A DNA stretch of 64,000 nt, from contig JAKSZU010000009.1 of NCBI GenBank assembly GCA_026018925.1, positions 70,110,949 through 70,174,948 on the forward strand, read 5' to 3'. This document shows positions 1 through 11,076 of this stretch, piece after piece. Position 1 is the first letter of the stretch. Every line of letters starts with the position of its first letter. The DNA comes from Tupaia tana (taxonomy: Eukaryota > Chordata > Mammalia > Scandentia > Tupaiidae). A model generated the notes under the pieces. That model did not search any database. It worked only from the letters and a program-made list of their open reading frames with translations, and was not told the origin of the DNA. A program made the translations under genes and the position numbers.

Positions 1-114
1 TATACTGAAAAATCACACCGTACTCCATAAATATACTCCATAGATATATATAGCTATGTTAATTAAAATTGTAATATTAAAAACTTATTACATATCTGAA
101 GCAATCAAGATAGT

Positions 115-465
115 AGGTGTTGGAATAAAAATAGTCATGTGAATCAATAAAATATAATTAAAAGTCCAGAAATAAACCCTTACATTTATGATTGATTTTT
201 CCTTACAGTGCCAAGTTGTTCAAATTGTGAAAGAGTAGAGTTTTTAATAAATGATAACTTTAACAATTGAATATACCAATATGCAGAAGAGTAGACTTGA
301 CTCCTTCCCCCGCCACACATACATTAACTAAAAACGAATTATAGACCAAACTGTAAGAGCTAAAAGTGTAACACTCTTAGAAAAATATTATAGGAGTAAA
401 TATTCTAGAATATGGGTTAGACAAAGCCTTCTTATATAACACTGAAAGGACAAGTGATGGAAATG
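115..465 (+). mobile_element. L1 fragment, ORF2 3' part
   Basis: The text follows the L1 ORF2 region after the reverse transcriptase (an 'agaaataaaccc..acat..tatgg' stretch, then 'aactgtaagagctaaaa'). It is heavily diverged with stops in all frames. It repeats a region found again downstream at 1390-1500, so it is a separate insertion from the next fragment. A dead remnant with no coding capacity. Confidence 0.6.
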
Positions 466-587
466 GAATTGAGAAAATAATTCCATTTACAATAGCATCA
501 AAAATAGCACATACATATGAAGAAATATAAGCAAGGAGGCACAAGCCTTGTACAGTGAAAATGAAAAATTGCTTAAAAAATTTTAAA

Positions 588-861
588 GGCCAGCAGATGT
601 GTACAGTGGTTAAGGCACTAGATTCCCACATGGTCAACCGAGGTTCAAGTCTCACACCTGATGGCTTAAAACTCACACTGGGCACATGCACATGTGTACC
701 CAAAATCCCAAGAGGAGAATGGAGGATAAAGAATTGCTGAATGACCATCCTTCCTGGAAATGATTTCTCACTTTTTGTCTCTCTGTCTCTTTCTCTCTCT
801 TCAGCAAGCACATATGCCCTATAGCAAAAGTCTCTCTAAAAACAAAACAAAACAAACAAAT
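588..861 (+). mobile_element. tRNA-derived SINE, full length, diverged
   Basis: Starts with the ggCCAGCAG head, has A-box-like 'gtacagtggttaagg' and B-box-like 'ggttcaagtct', the 'cccaaaatcccaagaggagaatggag' body, a pyrimidine-rich tail and 'ccctatagcaaaag', ending in (CAAAA)n. Many CpG positions have decayed, so it is an older copy. Confidence 0.85.
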
Positions 862-934
862 TAGAATATACAAAAAAGTGAAAAGACTGGATATGTTCGG
901 GAACAGAAGACAATATTGTTAAGATGGCAATACT

Positions 935-1176
935 GGGGCTAGCAGGTGTGGTGGTTAAGGTGCTGGATTCCCATATGGCCAACCATGGTCTTAGTCCCAG
1001 GAGCATATGTGTACATGCCCAAAATCCCATGAGGAGAATGGCAGAGAAGGGATTGCTACATAGCCATCCCCCAAGGACATGATTTCTCACTTTCCCTCTT
1101 TCTGTCTCTCTGTAGGGAGTACATATACCCTATGACAAAGACCCAACCCTCCACCCCCTCACACACACAACAAAAA
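935..1176 (+). mobile_element. tRNA-derived SINE inserted in L1
   Basis: SINE body flanked by an 11-bp target-site duplication, atggcaatact (924-934) and atggcaacact (1177-1187), with one mismatch. The L1 reading resumes directly after it. The segment between B box and body is shortened. Confidence 0.85.
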
Positions 1177-1497
1177 ATGGCAACACTACTCAAAGCTATC
1201 TATAGAGTTGATGCAATTCTCATAAAAATCCCAATGGTCTTTTTGCAAAAGTGGTAAGGGTGATTCTAAAATTTATATAGAAATACAAGGGACCCTGAAT
1301 ACTTAAAACTATCTTGAAAAGGAAAATCAAAAATAAAAGATTCAGTTTCACATTTAAAACTTATTACAAAATTACAGTAATTAAAACAGTGTGTTACTGG
1401 CAGAAATAAAGACATAGACCAATAAATATAATTGAGAATCTAGAAATAAACCCATACATCTATGGTCAAAAGATTTTCTTATTTTTTTCTGATTTTT

Positions 1498-1662
1498 AAA
1501 TAATTATTTATTAAATTTTATTTATTATTATTATTATTTTAGTTTGGCCCCAGAGAGAGAGAGAGAGAAAGTGAGAAAATAAGCTGCCAGGTCCAAGACT
1601 TGAACCACAGTTGTCCACGTGGGAATTCAGCATTTTAACTACCACATCACCTGCCAGCTCTG
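1498..1662 (-). mobile_element. Short tRNA-derived SINE type
   Basis: Reverse orientation: an AT-rich tail (tttattta) is followed by 'gagagagagagaaagtgagaaaataagctgccaggt', then B-box complement 'acttgaacc' and head complement 'ccacatcacctgccag'. It lacks the CpG-rich middle of the long SINE type. At least five similar short copies occur in the window. Confidence 0.75.
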
Positions 1663-1742
1663 GTTAATTGATTATCAACAAGAGTGTCAAGACAATTTAA
1701 TAGAGAAAAAATAGTCTTTTTAACAAATGATATGTTCACAAT

Positions 1743-1744
<2 letters not shown>

Positions 1745-1775
<31 letters not shown>
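1745..1775. repeat. (TG)n microsatellite
   Basis: About 15 uninterrupted TG units inside the L1 fragment. Confidence 0.97.
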
Positions 1776-1779
<4 letters not shown>

Positions 1780-2169
1780 ATAAAATTTAGATTGCTACCT
1801 GAAATAACATGTAAAAATTAACTAAAATATTTCAACAAACTAAATATACCAGCCACACCAATACAATTCTTAGAAAGAAATATAAGGGCAAATCTTCATG
1901 AATTGTATTGACAATAGCATACAGACAATAGTCTGTGATATAACACCAAAAAAAGAACAAGAATAGAAAATAATACATAAATTGGACATCATTAAAATAC
2001 AAATTTTGTGCTTCAAAGGATACTATCAAGAAAGTGAAAAGACAAGCTACAGTGAGGAGAAGAAGTTTACAAAGTATATGCTGGATAATAGCTTAATAGC
2101 CAGAATATATAAAGAAAATTTAACAACTCAAAAAAATAAAACCCACAAAAACAAACAACAAAAAAATAA

Positions 2170-2475
2170 GATTATTTTTCAAATGGGAAGGAGAAATAAA
2201 CTCACTCCAAGATAAACAAATGCTGGAAAAATTCACAAAACTAAACCAGTTTTTCAGGAAATACTTAAGGAAATACTACACCAGAAAACTAAAAAGAGAT
2301 AAATAGAAGTAAGAGAACACAAAACAATTAGGGGGAAAAAAAAGGATAGCGAAAGGTCAGTGATAAGTCCACACATACCAAGAATAGCATTGAATATTAG
2401 GATTAAATTCCCCAACCAAAAGGCTAAAAATTCATATTCAGCTATTTTACACACGACCAGGTTTACGTATAAATT
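2170..2475 (+). mobile_element. L1 fragment, ORF1 end and inter-ORF region
   Basis: Contains 'agataaacaaatgctggaaaaattcac', matching the end of ORF1 (DKQ..LREF region), then the inter-ORF region and the ORF2 start. Order relative to the preceding ORF2 fragment shows a separate L1 piece. Degenerate. Confidence 0.6.
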
Positions 2476-2905
2476 CACCAATTTGATAGACAATTGTCTC
2501 CACGTATTTCATATTACACTTATATATTTATTATTATAACCATTATCCATTGTATAAAATTAGATAACAGTGGAAAAGTCCAAAATGTTACAAGTTACTG
2601 AGTCTTTCTTGGGAATGAACCTAAAGAAAGTTAATATCAAGAACTTTGTAACGCCTATAAATCACCAAATCACTGATTTTACCATGTCTTCTCTTTAAAC
2701 ATTTCTTTCCAATTTTGTTTTGTTTCTGCTTTTTTGAGGACTTATTTCTTTATGCACAGTACAGTACTATGGTTTTACAAGAATTCATGGTGAGTAAGTA
2801 AAATTTTTCTTTTTGTATCTCTTCCTAATGAACTATTGTTACTCTTATCTCCCACAATCCTCTAGATGGAACTTATAAATTCTTCTTTCATTGGCTATGT
2901 TAAGA
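2476..2905. other. Unassigned sequence
   Basis: AT-rich sequence with no open frame worth reporting and no repeat I recognise. Confidence 0.5.
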
Positions 2906-3053
2906 TCTTTGTGTATGTGCCCAAAACCCTGAGAGAATGAGGAGACAGGACCAAGGTGTGCACCCCCCACACTGGGGGGTGGTTTCTCGATTTCTGACTC
3001 TCTTTCTGTCTGGTGAGCACCCATGCCCTATAGCAAAAAAATCTTTTTTTAAA
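2906..3053 (+). mobile_element. SINE, 3' two-thirds only
   Basis: Begins within the body ('gtgtatgtgcccaaaaccctgagag') and runs through 'ggggggtggtttctcg', the TCT-rich tail and 'ccctatagcaaaaaaatct'. The tRNA-like head is missing, so it is a 5'-truncated copy. Confidence 0.75.
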
Positions 3054-3059
3054 AAAGCT

Positions 3060-3165
3060 TTTCTCCAAATGTTTCTTTTTTCATCTGTTGAATTGATTAT
3101 GTAATTTTTCCATATTATTCCATGAATGTGGTTAACTATATTGTTTTGACCACACCACAGAACTA
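3060..3165 (-). mobile_element. Possible small L1 fragment (RT region)
   Basis: Read backwards, 'gaattgattatgtaatttttcc..tat..ccatgaatgtggttaac' resembles the L1 RT region around 'atcgattgagatgatcatatggtttt'. Short and diverged, so tentative. Confidence 0.35.
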
Positions 3166-3383
3166 GTTGCACTCCTACCTACCTTTTGGTTTGAGTATTG
3201 AGACTGAAGACACTACACATATATCAATAAGGCATAAAAATTATTATTGTTTACATAATGAGTTTTTTTGGGCAGATCAGATTGGCTCCCAGGCAGGGCT
3301 GAAAATGGCTTAAGAGCATGGAAAGAGACTGAGATTTAGGGATTTTATGTTTGTTAGGGCTGAGCCTGGCTTGAGAACAATTT

Positions 3384-3640
3384 ATTTTTTTGAAAAGTTT
3401 TTGCAATAGGGCGCGTGCGCTCGCCAGACAGACAGAGAGAGACAGAGAGACAGAAAGCGAGAAATCACCCCCCGGGGGAATGGCCACGCCGCAATCCTTT
3501 CTCCTCCATTCTCCTCTCGGGATCCTGGGCACGCACGTACACGCGCCCGGCGTGAGTTTAAGCCACCGAGTCCGGGACTCGAACCGCGGTCTACTACGTG
3601 GGAGTCCAGCGACATAGCCATTACGCTAACTGCTGGTCCC
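3384..3640 (-). mobile_element. tRNA-derived SINE, CpG-rich young-looking copy
   Basis: Near-consensus copy in reverse orientation from the T-run and 'ttttgcaatagggcgcgtgcgc' to 'gctaactgctggtccc'. The B box complement 'actcgaaccgcgg' is intact and many CpGs survive. Approximate target duplication gaacaatttattttt / gagcaattattttt. It forms an inverted pair with the copy at 3768. Confidence 0.92.
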
Positions 3641-3703
3641 AGAGAGCAATTATTTTTGATATAGACTTATCAGCATCAATAGAGTGAACACACAGGCTTC
3701 CCG

Positions 3704-3716
3704 CCCCCCCCCCCCC
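3704..3716. repeat. Poly-C tract
   Basis: Thirteen consecutive C residues between the two inverted SINE copies. Confidence 0.95.
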
Positions 3717-3767
3717 AGATTTGGAGCAGAAGAAGGGGCAGATGAGACTTAAAAGAAGTGAGCATAG

Positions 3768-4025
3768 GGAACCAGCAGTTAGCGTAATGGCTATGTCGCT
3801 GGACTCCCACATAGTCGACCGCGGTTCGAGTCCCGGACCCGGTGACTTAAACTCACGCCAGGCGCGTGTGTGTGCGTGCCCAAGATCCCAGGAGGAGAAT
3901 GGAGGAGAAGGGATTGCGGCGTGGCCATCCCCCCGGGGGGTGATTTCTCGCTTTCTATCTCTGTCTGTCTGGCGAGCGCACGTGCCCTATAGCAAAAACT
4001 GCTCAAAAAAAAAAAAAAAAAAAAA
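3768..4025 (+). mobile_element. tRNA-derived SINE, near consensus
   Basis: Head 'accagcagttagcgtaatggc' carries the A box, 'ggttcgagtcc' is an intact B box, and the body and tail are complete, ending in about 21 A. It faces the minus-strand copy 128 bp upstream. Confidence 0.93.
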
Positions 4026-4189
4026 GGGGGACATCTATAATTTCAAAGGGAATAAGGAGAGTTTGAGTGAGGCGGTATTTTTTGATGGTAGTATAGAAAT
4101 GGATGTGTGGCCTTGATTTATATTTTGGATATCTGTAAGACATGAAATTCCTAGAGTTCTTTACTCTTAATTGACAATAGACTAGATAA

Positions 4190-5640
4190 CATATATCATT
4201 TTGATTTTGAAGTGTAAAGTCAATCATCTTTTCCTGAAATGAATTCAACTTATTCATGATTATCTTTTTTCATATGTTGAGTGTCATTGGTTCATATTAT
4301 TGTTAAAGTTGTTTTGTGACTAGGTTCACAAGGGATTATTGAACTTTTAAGTATTTTTCACTTTTACAAAATATTATTTTGACAGACATTACTATCAGAT
4401 TTATACTGGCATCACAAAATTAATTGGGCAAAATATTTCCTTTTTTGAAAGAATGTATAAATTTGTATTGATCCTCCCCTATATGTTTGATAGAATTCAA
4501 TGTAAAGCTATCTTGGTCTTGTGGTTTTTTGTTTTTTTTTTGTTTGTTTTGTTTTTTCTATAGACGTGAGATATTAAATTACAAACTTTAATTCTATGAC
4601 AAGCATGAGGTTATTTATATTTTCTATTTCTACTTGTGTCTATATTGTCAAATTATGTTTTCAAGGATTACTCATCACATCTGCTTTGTTGAATGTATCA
4701 GCCGAAACTTTTTCACAGTATCTTCTTATTATATTTTCTATATCTGCAAGGTTTGTAGAAAAATCCCCACTTAATTCCTGATATTGATAGTTTGTTTTTC
4801 TTTCCTTTATTAGCCTCACTAAGTACAGATCAATTTTTTTCCCTCTACTTTTTTAAATTCCATAGAACATGAGCACTAGCCAGAGAGAGATGGGGCCATA
4901 CAGAAGTAGATGAGGAGAGAGAGAGATAAAGAGTTCCCCAATGGGTCGTGGTCACGCCACAATCCTTTCTTCGCCATTTCCTCTTCCTTTTGGGATTTTA
5001 GGTGTGCATACACAAATGACCTGTGTGTTTTTCAAGCTACCAATACTTAGATTTGAACTGTGGTTAAACGTATGAGATCCAGTTTCCTTACCTAGTAGGC
5101 TACCAGACTGACCCTATATATCAATTTTATTAATCATTTTAAGGGTCAACATTAGGCTTTATTGTTTATATTTTTTCTTTTTATTGAAAAAATGTATTTT
5201 CCTCTTTAATATTTAATGTTTCTTTTTTTCCGCTTGCTGAAAGCTGAGATCATGGGTTTTGAATTTCTTATCTAATATGAACATTCTAATTGTCTTTTGG
5301 TTTAAATCTCTAGACTGTGTATAAGCTAAATTTTTCAATTCTAGGTGTTTTAAAAATATTTCTCATGATTTCTTCTTATGAAATGTTTAGAAACAGTTCA
5401 TAAATTCTGAATATTTAGAATTTCATGAATGTAATATGTTCATTGATTTATAAATTAATTTTCCTTATTTCAATTACATCTTTATATGATTTAATTCTTT
5501 CCTAATTCACCATAACTTCCTTTTTGACCCAATCTATTGTCTATTTTCCATGTACACTTGAAACGGTGTCTTTTCTGCAGTTATTCAGTGTACACTTGAA
5601 CATTGCATGTGCGCTTGAAAAGAAAATGTTCCACATATAA
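4190..5640 (-). mobile_element. Old L1 fragment, RT to endonuclease region
   Basis: Read on the minus strand the order is endonuclease ('gaacatt..atgtgcgcttgaaaagaa' complement near 5600), then RT (complement of 'catgaggttatttat' and 'gatagaattcaatgtaaagc' near 4500). Strongly diverged and split by a SINE at 4860-5115. No open frame survives. The 165 bp before it (4026-4190) are unassigned. Confidence 0.6.
4860..5115 (-). mobile_element. tRNA-derived SINE, old copy inside L1
   Basis: Diverged reverse copy: 'agagagatggggcc..' tail, 'gtcacgccacaatcctttcttc' body, B-box complement 'tttgaactgtgg', head complement 'ggctaccagactgaccc'. Flanked by related tatcaatttt-type duplications. Confidence 0.75.
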
Positions 5641-5945
5641 ATAGAGATCATGGGGTGTTTGTCTTTCTGTGCTTGAATTATTTCAATTAGTGTATTGTCT
5701 TCTAGCTTCATTCATGTTTCAAATGACAAAAATTCTTCCTTTTTAAGGCTGAAGAGTAATTCAAGTAATTATTTGTGTCTATATGGCATATTTTCTTTAA
5801 CAGTAATTAGTTAATGGACTTTTAAGTTGATTCCTTATCTTGTCTAGAGGTAATGTATATGTTAATTAGTTTGATTTTGCTATTTCAGAACATGTATATT
5901 TATCAAAATACCATGTTGCATACCATAAATATATATAATTTTTGT
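5641..5945 (-). mobile_element. Old L1 3' end (ORF2 C-terminus)
   Basis: Matches the reverse complement of the end of L1 ORF2: 'ttcattcatgtttcaaatgacaa', 'ttaaggctgaagagtaattc', 'ttaatggacttttaagttgattcc'. A different, older L1 copy than the preceding fragment because the element order restarts. Confidence 0.7.
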
Positions 5946-5965
5946 CAATTTAAAAAATGTTTTTA

Positions 5966-6400
5966 GGGGGCCCTCAGGTGGAATGGTGGTTAAGGAGCTG
6001 GACTCCCACACGGCCAATCACATTTCTTTTTTTTTTTTTCCTTTCTTTTTTTCCTTTTTTTGAGAAGTTTTTGCTACAGGGCGTGGGCTCACCAGAAAGA
6101 CAGAGAGACAGAGAGACAGAAAGTGAGAAATCATCCCCCAGGGGAGATGTCCACACTGCAATCCCTTCTCCTCCATTCTCCTCTCGGGATCTTGGGCACA
6201 CATGCACATGTGCCCGGCGTGAGTTTAAGCCACCGGATCCAAGACTCAAACCGTGGTCAACTACATGGGAGTCCAGCGACATAGCCATTACGCTAACTGC
6301 TGATCCCACGGCCACATTTCAAGGTCCTGGTGGCTTGCTTTCTCAGATTTTTCACTCTATCTTTCTCTTTTTTACTCTCTCTGTTTCTCTGTGATGACCA
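5966..6400 (+). mobile_element. Short-type SINE split by a younger SINE
   Basis: The 5' part (5966-6021) has 'ggtggaatggtggttaaggagctgg'. The 3' part (about 6316-6400) resumes with 'tttcaaggtcctggtggcttgctttctcag', as in the short SINE type. The middle is an inserted minus-strand SINE flanked by cggccaatcacattt and cggccacattt duplications. Confidence 0.7.
6022..6307 (-). mobile_element. tRNA-derived SINE nested in a SINE
   Basis: Long T/C-rich 3' tail, 'gagaagtttttgctacagggcg', complete body and head complement 'gctaactgctgatccc'. Its insertion split the older plus-strand SINE. Confidence 0.9.
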
Positions 6401-6402
6401 CA

Positions 6403-6434
6403 TGTCTCACTTTTGTGAGACAAAAAGTGAGACA
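6403..6434. repeat. Compound perfect inverted repeat at a SINE/SINE junction
   Basis: Layout is TGTCTCAC-TTTT-GTGAGACA-AAAA-GTGAGACA. The first 8-mer pairs perfectly with either of two direct copies of its complement, giving an 8-bp stem with a 4-nt loop or a 12-bp stem with an 8-nt loop. It sits where a plus-strand SINE tail meets a minus-strand SINE. Confidence 0.9.
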
Positions 6435-6612
6435 TCCCTCCCTGAGGAAATGGCCTTGCCACAGTCCCTTCTTGATTCTCCTATTGTGATTTTGGACACA
6501 CACGCACACGTTCCTGGTGTGAGTTTCAAGCCACAGGGCCTGGGACTTGAACTTCCACATGGTCAACCATGTGGGAGTCAAGCTCCCCAATGAGTACAAC
6601 ACCTGCTGGCCC
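6417..6612 (-). mobile_element. tRNA-derived SINE, 3'-shortened
   Basis: Reverse copy from 'aaaagtgagacatccctccctg' to 'aacacctgctggccc'. The pyrimidine tail and A-run expected at its 3' end are missing, absorbed in the inverted-repeat junction. Confidence 0.75.
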
Positions 6613-6629
6613 CTCTTCTGTATTCTTAC

Positions 6630-7612
6630 TGTTTTTTTTTTTTTTTTTTTTTTCAGCTTTTTCTATCAGTTACTGAGTAAAAGTTCAACAGTTATTATGA
6701 ATATGTCCATCTTATTTCTATCAACATTGGCTTAATATTTTTGATGCTTTGTTTTTTTGTGCATACTTTTATTTTCCTGCTGAATTGACCTTTTTATATT
6801 TAGTAATGCAACTTGTCTCAGAGTCTATGCTACTTGATATTAATGTACCCACACTAGTTTTTTCATGATTCCTATTTGATTGGTGTGTCATAGTTCCCCA
6901 AGATGACTCTCAGATTTGTTGATTCAGTAGGAAGATTTACAGGCTGTAGTGTATTGTCCTCACAATAGTAATTCATATAGTGAAAGAATACAGACAAAAA
7001 TTAGCAAAGAGAAAAAGCACATTGGACTAATCCAACAGCAAACCTGGATCAAGCTCCCAAGGATCCAGTGGAATCTCACGAAATATGCTTGTTGTTCTAG
7101 TATCAAACTGTGAAAACACATGTGAGCTACGTCTGCTAAGGAAGCTCATCAGGGATTTAGTGCCCAGATTTATTCCTAGGGATTTGTCACATAGGCACCC
7201 TCTATCTAGCCTGTACCAAATTTCAGACTCCAAGAGAAAAACGAGGTATTCAATATAAACTATATTGTTCATATAGACAGTTTAGACATAGTCAAGCATC
7301 CTCTCGTTTAGGAAATGGTGAGAATGCTCCAGAAATCCAAATTCCCAGAAACCGATAAAGGGTTAATAATGCAATCAGGTCTTTCAGGGTATTGCAGTCT
7401 CAGGCCTTGTATGCTGATCTACCTCTACTCAAATGGTACAGAATTTAAACTTATTTGTGCCTTCATGTTCACAGTGAACCTCTTGAAAGCAAACAGATCT
7501 TGTTTTTCTTTAATCTGTTAATCTTGCCTTTCTATTGCACAGTTTCAACCACACATATTTAATTATTAATATGATCATTTTTATGTCTACTCTTTACTAT
7601 CAATCATCTTTA
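6630..7612 (-). mobile_element. Old L1M-type element, left part (endonuclease region)
   Basis: The minus-strand L1 endonuclease region lies at 6630-6887 and resumes at 7414-7612 ('acagtgaacctcttgaaagcaaacag', 'ttaatctgttaatcttgcc'). An LTR-like block separates them, and a full-length L1 lies immediately after 7612. The same element appears to continue at 14243 and 17216. This makes it the oldest layer of the region. Confidence 0.65.
6888..7413. mobile_element. LTR-like block of an ancient endogenous retrovirus
   Basis: Starts TGTCATAGTTCCCC and contains 'gactctcagatttgttgattc', 'gtgaaagaatacagacaaaaa', 'aaggaagctcatcagggattt' and 'gtcacataggcaccctct'. I remember these as part of a eutherian ERV LTR family but cannot name it. 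It interrupts a minus L1 whose halves resume on both sides, which supports an insertion of about 525 bp. No viral protein-coding sequence is visible. Confidence 0.45.
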
Positions 7613-8385
7613 GCTGCTGTCCTGTACTTTCTGGGTCCAGCTTAAGCTCTGTGAAGCTCCCCCAGCTACACCCCCAGCCCCAAGGGCCCAATGCTAGCAA
7701 GGTAAGAAAAGACCTGCCTACCCATCTTGCTCATTTATGTCCCTTCCAACTTTTTTTTCTTTTTTTTTCTTAACAGCTTTTCTGTACCCTTCCCTGTGCT
7801 TTTAAATTACTAATTTCTGTCTCTCTCTCTCACCCAGGACAGAATCCATCTAGCCAGCTCCATCTCTGCTGTTCCGTACCTTCACGTTGCACTTGTGTAC
7901 CACACGGTTTTCTTTTTTTAACCCTTTTTTTCTTTCTTTTGCTGTGAGGTGTTTTTTCTCACCCTTTTGTTCTAGTTCTTTCATTCTTTTTCTTCCTATT
8001 TTTTCACTTTTTCTTCCCATCTCTTCTTTATTTTTCTTGGTAGTTCTTTGCTTTTTCTTACAGTTACTATTTCCTATTTTCTTTTTATTTTTCTTACTCT
8101 TCTATTTTATTACTCAGCCCTTACCCACTGCCTAGAGAAGACTAGGTTCATAGTAACAAAATGTCTGAATATTGTGAGTTTTCTAGAATTATTTGCCCCT
8201 CAGAGTACTGGTTGTAAAAAGAAGGAAACTCTCCTTCATAAATCCGATTTCAACACTCCTCCTGTGATTCCTACACTGGAGGACACAGTAGAAGGAAGAA
8301 AATAGCACCGAATTATTTCCCAGTAAGGGAAGCCCAGGAGTGCACAAAACCCTTCTCCAACAAAGTAGCCAAGAGTACATCACCA

Positions 8386-9623
8386 ATGACTAAAAATAGG
8401 AAAAAGTCTCAAGGATGAGAGAATCAAGTAATGTATCACCCGCAATGGACCACTGTAACTTGTTTCCAAGTAGGGAAAAATTAGAGGATATTACCAAAAT
8501 GTCAGAAAAAGAATTTAGAATGTTTATGGTAACAAAATTCTATGAGATGAAAGAGAAAAGAGACATTGAGATCCAAGAGATGAGGAAGTCCTCCTACTAT
8601 ATGAAAGAAGAATTGGACATCATAAATAAGAAAAAAAAGCAACAGTTAGATATGAAGGGTGTAATGCAGGAAAGCAAAACATCCCTCGAAAGTATTAGAA
8701 GCAAGTTAGATCATGAAGAAGACCAAATATCAGAAGTAGAAGACAAAACCAATGACCTAGAAAAAATTATCAAAAATACTGAGAAAACAGCCAAGAATAC
8801 TGAGGATACTATACAAGAAATACTGGATACCATGAAATGCCCAAACATCTGAATAATTTGTATCCCAGAAGGTGAAGAAAAACTGATGAGGGCATTGACA
8901 ATATATTCCATAAAATTCCAGAAGAAAATTTTCCAAGTCTAGAGAGACTCAAATATCCAGACTCAAGAAATACAAAGAACCCCAAGTAGAGTCAATTCAA
9001 GAAGATCCTCTCCACGGCACATGATAGTAAGATTGGCCAAAATCACAGACAAGATACTAAGATTGGCAAGAATCATCAAATCACTTACAAAAGCTATCCC
9101 ATCAGGCTAACATCAGACTTCTCATGGGATGCAATGCAAGCAAGGAAAAAATGGGGAAATATATTCAAAGTGCAAAATGAAAAACAATTTCAACCAAGAA
9201 TACTATACCCGGCAAGATTATTCTTCATACGGGAAAAGAAGACAAAAACCTTCTTGGATAAACAAAACCTGAAAGAATTTACCAACTCCAGACCAGCTCT
9301 TCAAGAAGTTCTGAAAGGAGGTACCAGCAGTTAGCGTAATGGCTATGTCGCTGGACTCCCATGTAGTCAACCGCGGTTCGCGTCCCAGACCCGGTGGCTT
9401 AAACTCACGCCGGGCGCGTGTGCGTGCGTGCCCAAGATCCCGAGAGGAGAATGGAGGATAAGGGATTGCTGCATGGCCATCCCCCCTGGGGGGTGATTTC
9501 TTGCTTTCTGTCTCTCTGTCTCTGTCTGTCTGGCAAGCGCATGTGCCCTATAGCAAAAACCTCTCCAAAAAGAGAAAAAAAAAAGAATTTCTGAAAGGAG
9601 TACTACACCAAAAAAATAAATAA
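8386..9623 (+). pseudogene. L1 ORF1 (RNA-binding chaperone), broken
   Basis: L1 ORF1p normally trimerises through a coiled coil and binds L1 RNA with an RRM and C-terminal domain. The start is placed at ATG 8386 because other copies here begin MTRNHH..MSKQEN; the frame breaks after about 10 codons. A 145-residue open stretch (8415-8852) holds the coiled coil, rich in K/E with residues such as KEELDIINKKKK and RSKLDHEEDQ. The C-terminal domain is recognisable at 9134-9320 (ARKKWGNIFKV, RPALQEVLK). A SINE sits in the last codons; the native end, LKGVLHQKNK-stop, resumes after it at 9591-9623. Confidence 0.8.
9321..9582 (+). mobile_element. SINE inserted in the end of L1 ORF1
   Basis: Complete copy with B box ggttcgcgtcc, the A-to-C variant. 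Target duplication agaagttctgaaaggag (9304-9320) and gaatttctgaaaggag (9585-9600). It is the only variant copy that keeps the shorter 'cttaaactc' spacer. Confidence 0.93.
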
Positions 9624-10796
9624 ATAACTAAATAAATAAATAAATAACAAAGTGAGAAAGACAGCAATAAAAGAACAGAAATACAACCAAGAACATGGCC
9701 AACTTAATGGTAAGAATAAGTCCAGAAATTAACCATAAGGCTGAATGTTGATGGATTAAATTCTCTGATCAAGAGACACAGACTGGATGAATGGATTAAA
9801 AATCAGAAACCCTCCATATTCTGCCTACAAGAGACTCATTTCATAGATAAAGACATACATAGACTAAAAATGAAGGGCTGAAAAATGAATTTTATGCAAA
9901 TGGAAACCAAAATGAGCAGGAGTTGCTATACTGATTTTGGACAAAATAGGCTTTAAGACAAAAGCCAAAACAAGAGACAAAGAAAGGTATTATAGAGTAG
10001 TAAAAGGACTAATTCACCAAGAAGATGTAACTCTTATAAATATCTATGCACCCAACTCAGGAGCACTTAAATATGTAAAGGAAAGACTGCTCTATCTAAA
10101 AGGAGAGATAGACTGTAATATAATAATTGTTGGAGATCTCAACACCCCATTATCTCCTTTAGACAGGTCATTGAAACAAAAAATAAGCAAAGAGATTCTG
10201 GACCTAAATGATACCATAAATCAGATGCACTTGATACACATCTATAGAACGTTACATCCCCCCTAAAACCAAAATATACAGTTTTCTCAGGCTCACATGG
10301 TACTTTCTCAAAGATTGTCCATAGTATAGGACACAAAACTAGTCTTTACAGATTCAAAGGCATAAAAACTACATCCAGCATCTTCTCTGACCACAGTGGA
10401 ATTAAACTTGATATTAATCTCAGTAAAAATCCTTGAAAATATACAAATATATGGAAACTAAATAACCTACTTTGAATGACTCCATGACTACTGCAGAGAT
10501 TGAGATGTAAATAAAAATATTCATGGAAACAAATGGTAATAAATGCACAAGTTTCCATAATCTATGGAACACTGCAAAAGCAGTCATAATAGAACAGTTC
10601 ATAGAAATTACTGCACACAAGAAAAAGATGGAAAGCTGGCAAAAGAACGACCTAACATCATTCCACATGGAATTGGAAAAAAAAAAAGAAAAGAAAAGGA
10701 AAAATTCCAAAAAAACACCAGGAGAAAAGAAATAATAAAGATTCGAGAAGAAATAAATGAAATAGAAAATAAGCGAACTATAAAGAAAATAAATGA

Positions 10797-11076
10797 GGGA
10801 CCAGCAGTTAACGTAATGGCTATGTCGCTGGACTCCCATGTAGTCGACCGCGGTTTGAGTCCCAGACCTGGTGGCTTAAACTCACGCCGGGAGCGTGTGC
10901 GTGAGTGCCCAAGATCCCGAGAGGAGAATGGAGGAGAAGGGAATGCGGCATGGCCATCCCCCCTGGGGAGTGATTTCTCGCTTTCTGTCTCTCTGTCTCT
11001 CTCTTTCTGTCTGGCAAGCGCACACGCCCTATAGCAAAAACCTCTCCAAAAAAAAAGAAAAAGAAAAAAAAAGATA
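10797..11076 (+). mobile_element. SINE inserted in L1 ORF2
   Basis: Full copy ending in (A)nG(A)n, with a short duplication aaataaatgag / agaaatgag. Its B box, ggtttgagtcc, is the ancestral form after CpG decay. Confidence 0.9.

Larger units (their letters stand above)
470..2165 (+). mobile_element. L1 fragment, RT thumb to ORF2 C-terminal part, interrupted
   Basis: Collinear L1 ORF2 pieces lie at about 475-587, 862-934, 1177-1497 and 1663-2165. They run from the 'attccatttacaatagca' thumb region through 'gatgcaattc..aaaatcccaatgg' to the C-terminal part near 'gacatcattaaaatacaaa'. Three SINEs interrupt it, and a (TG)n microsatellite has grown inside it. Frames are broken throughout. The collinearity across the SINEs supports one element. 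Confidence 0.7.

Noticed and set aside
3771-3850. Functional tRNA gene
   Set aside because: A and B boxes are present, but the anticodon stem and acceptor stem do not pair, and the sequence continues into the SINE body.
7887-8135. Hydrophobic Phe/Leu-rich 82-codon frame as a membrane protein
   Set aside because: Falls in the T-rich 5'UTR of the L1; poly-T DNA always translates to Phe/Leu runs.
9321-9582. CRISPR-like or tandem array made by repeated SINE copies
   Set aside because: Copies are dispersed, in both orientations, with individual target duplications; this is retrotransposition, and the host is a mammal.
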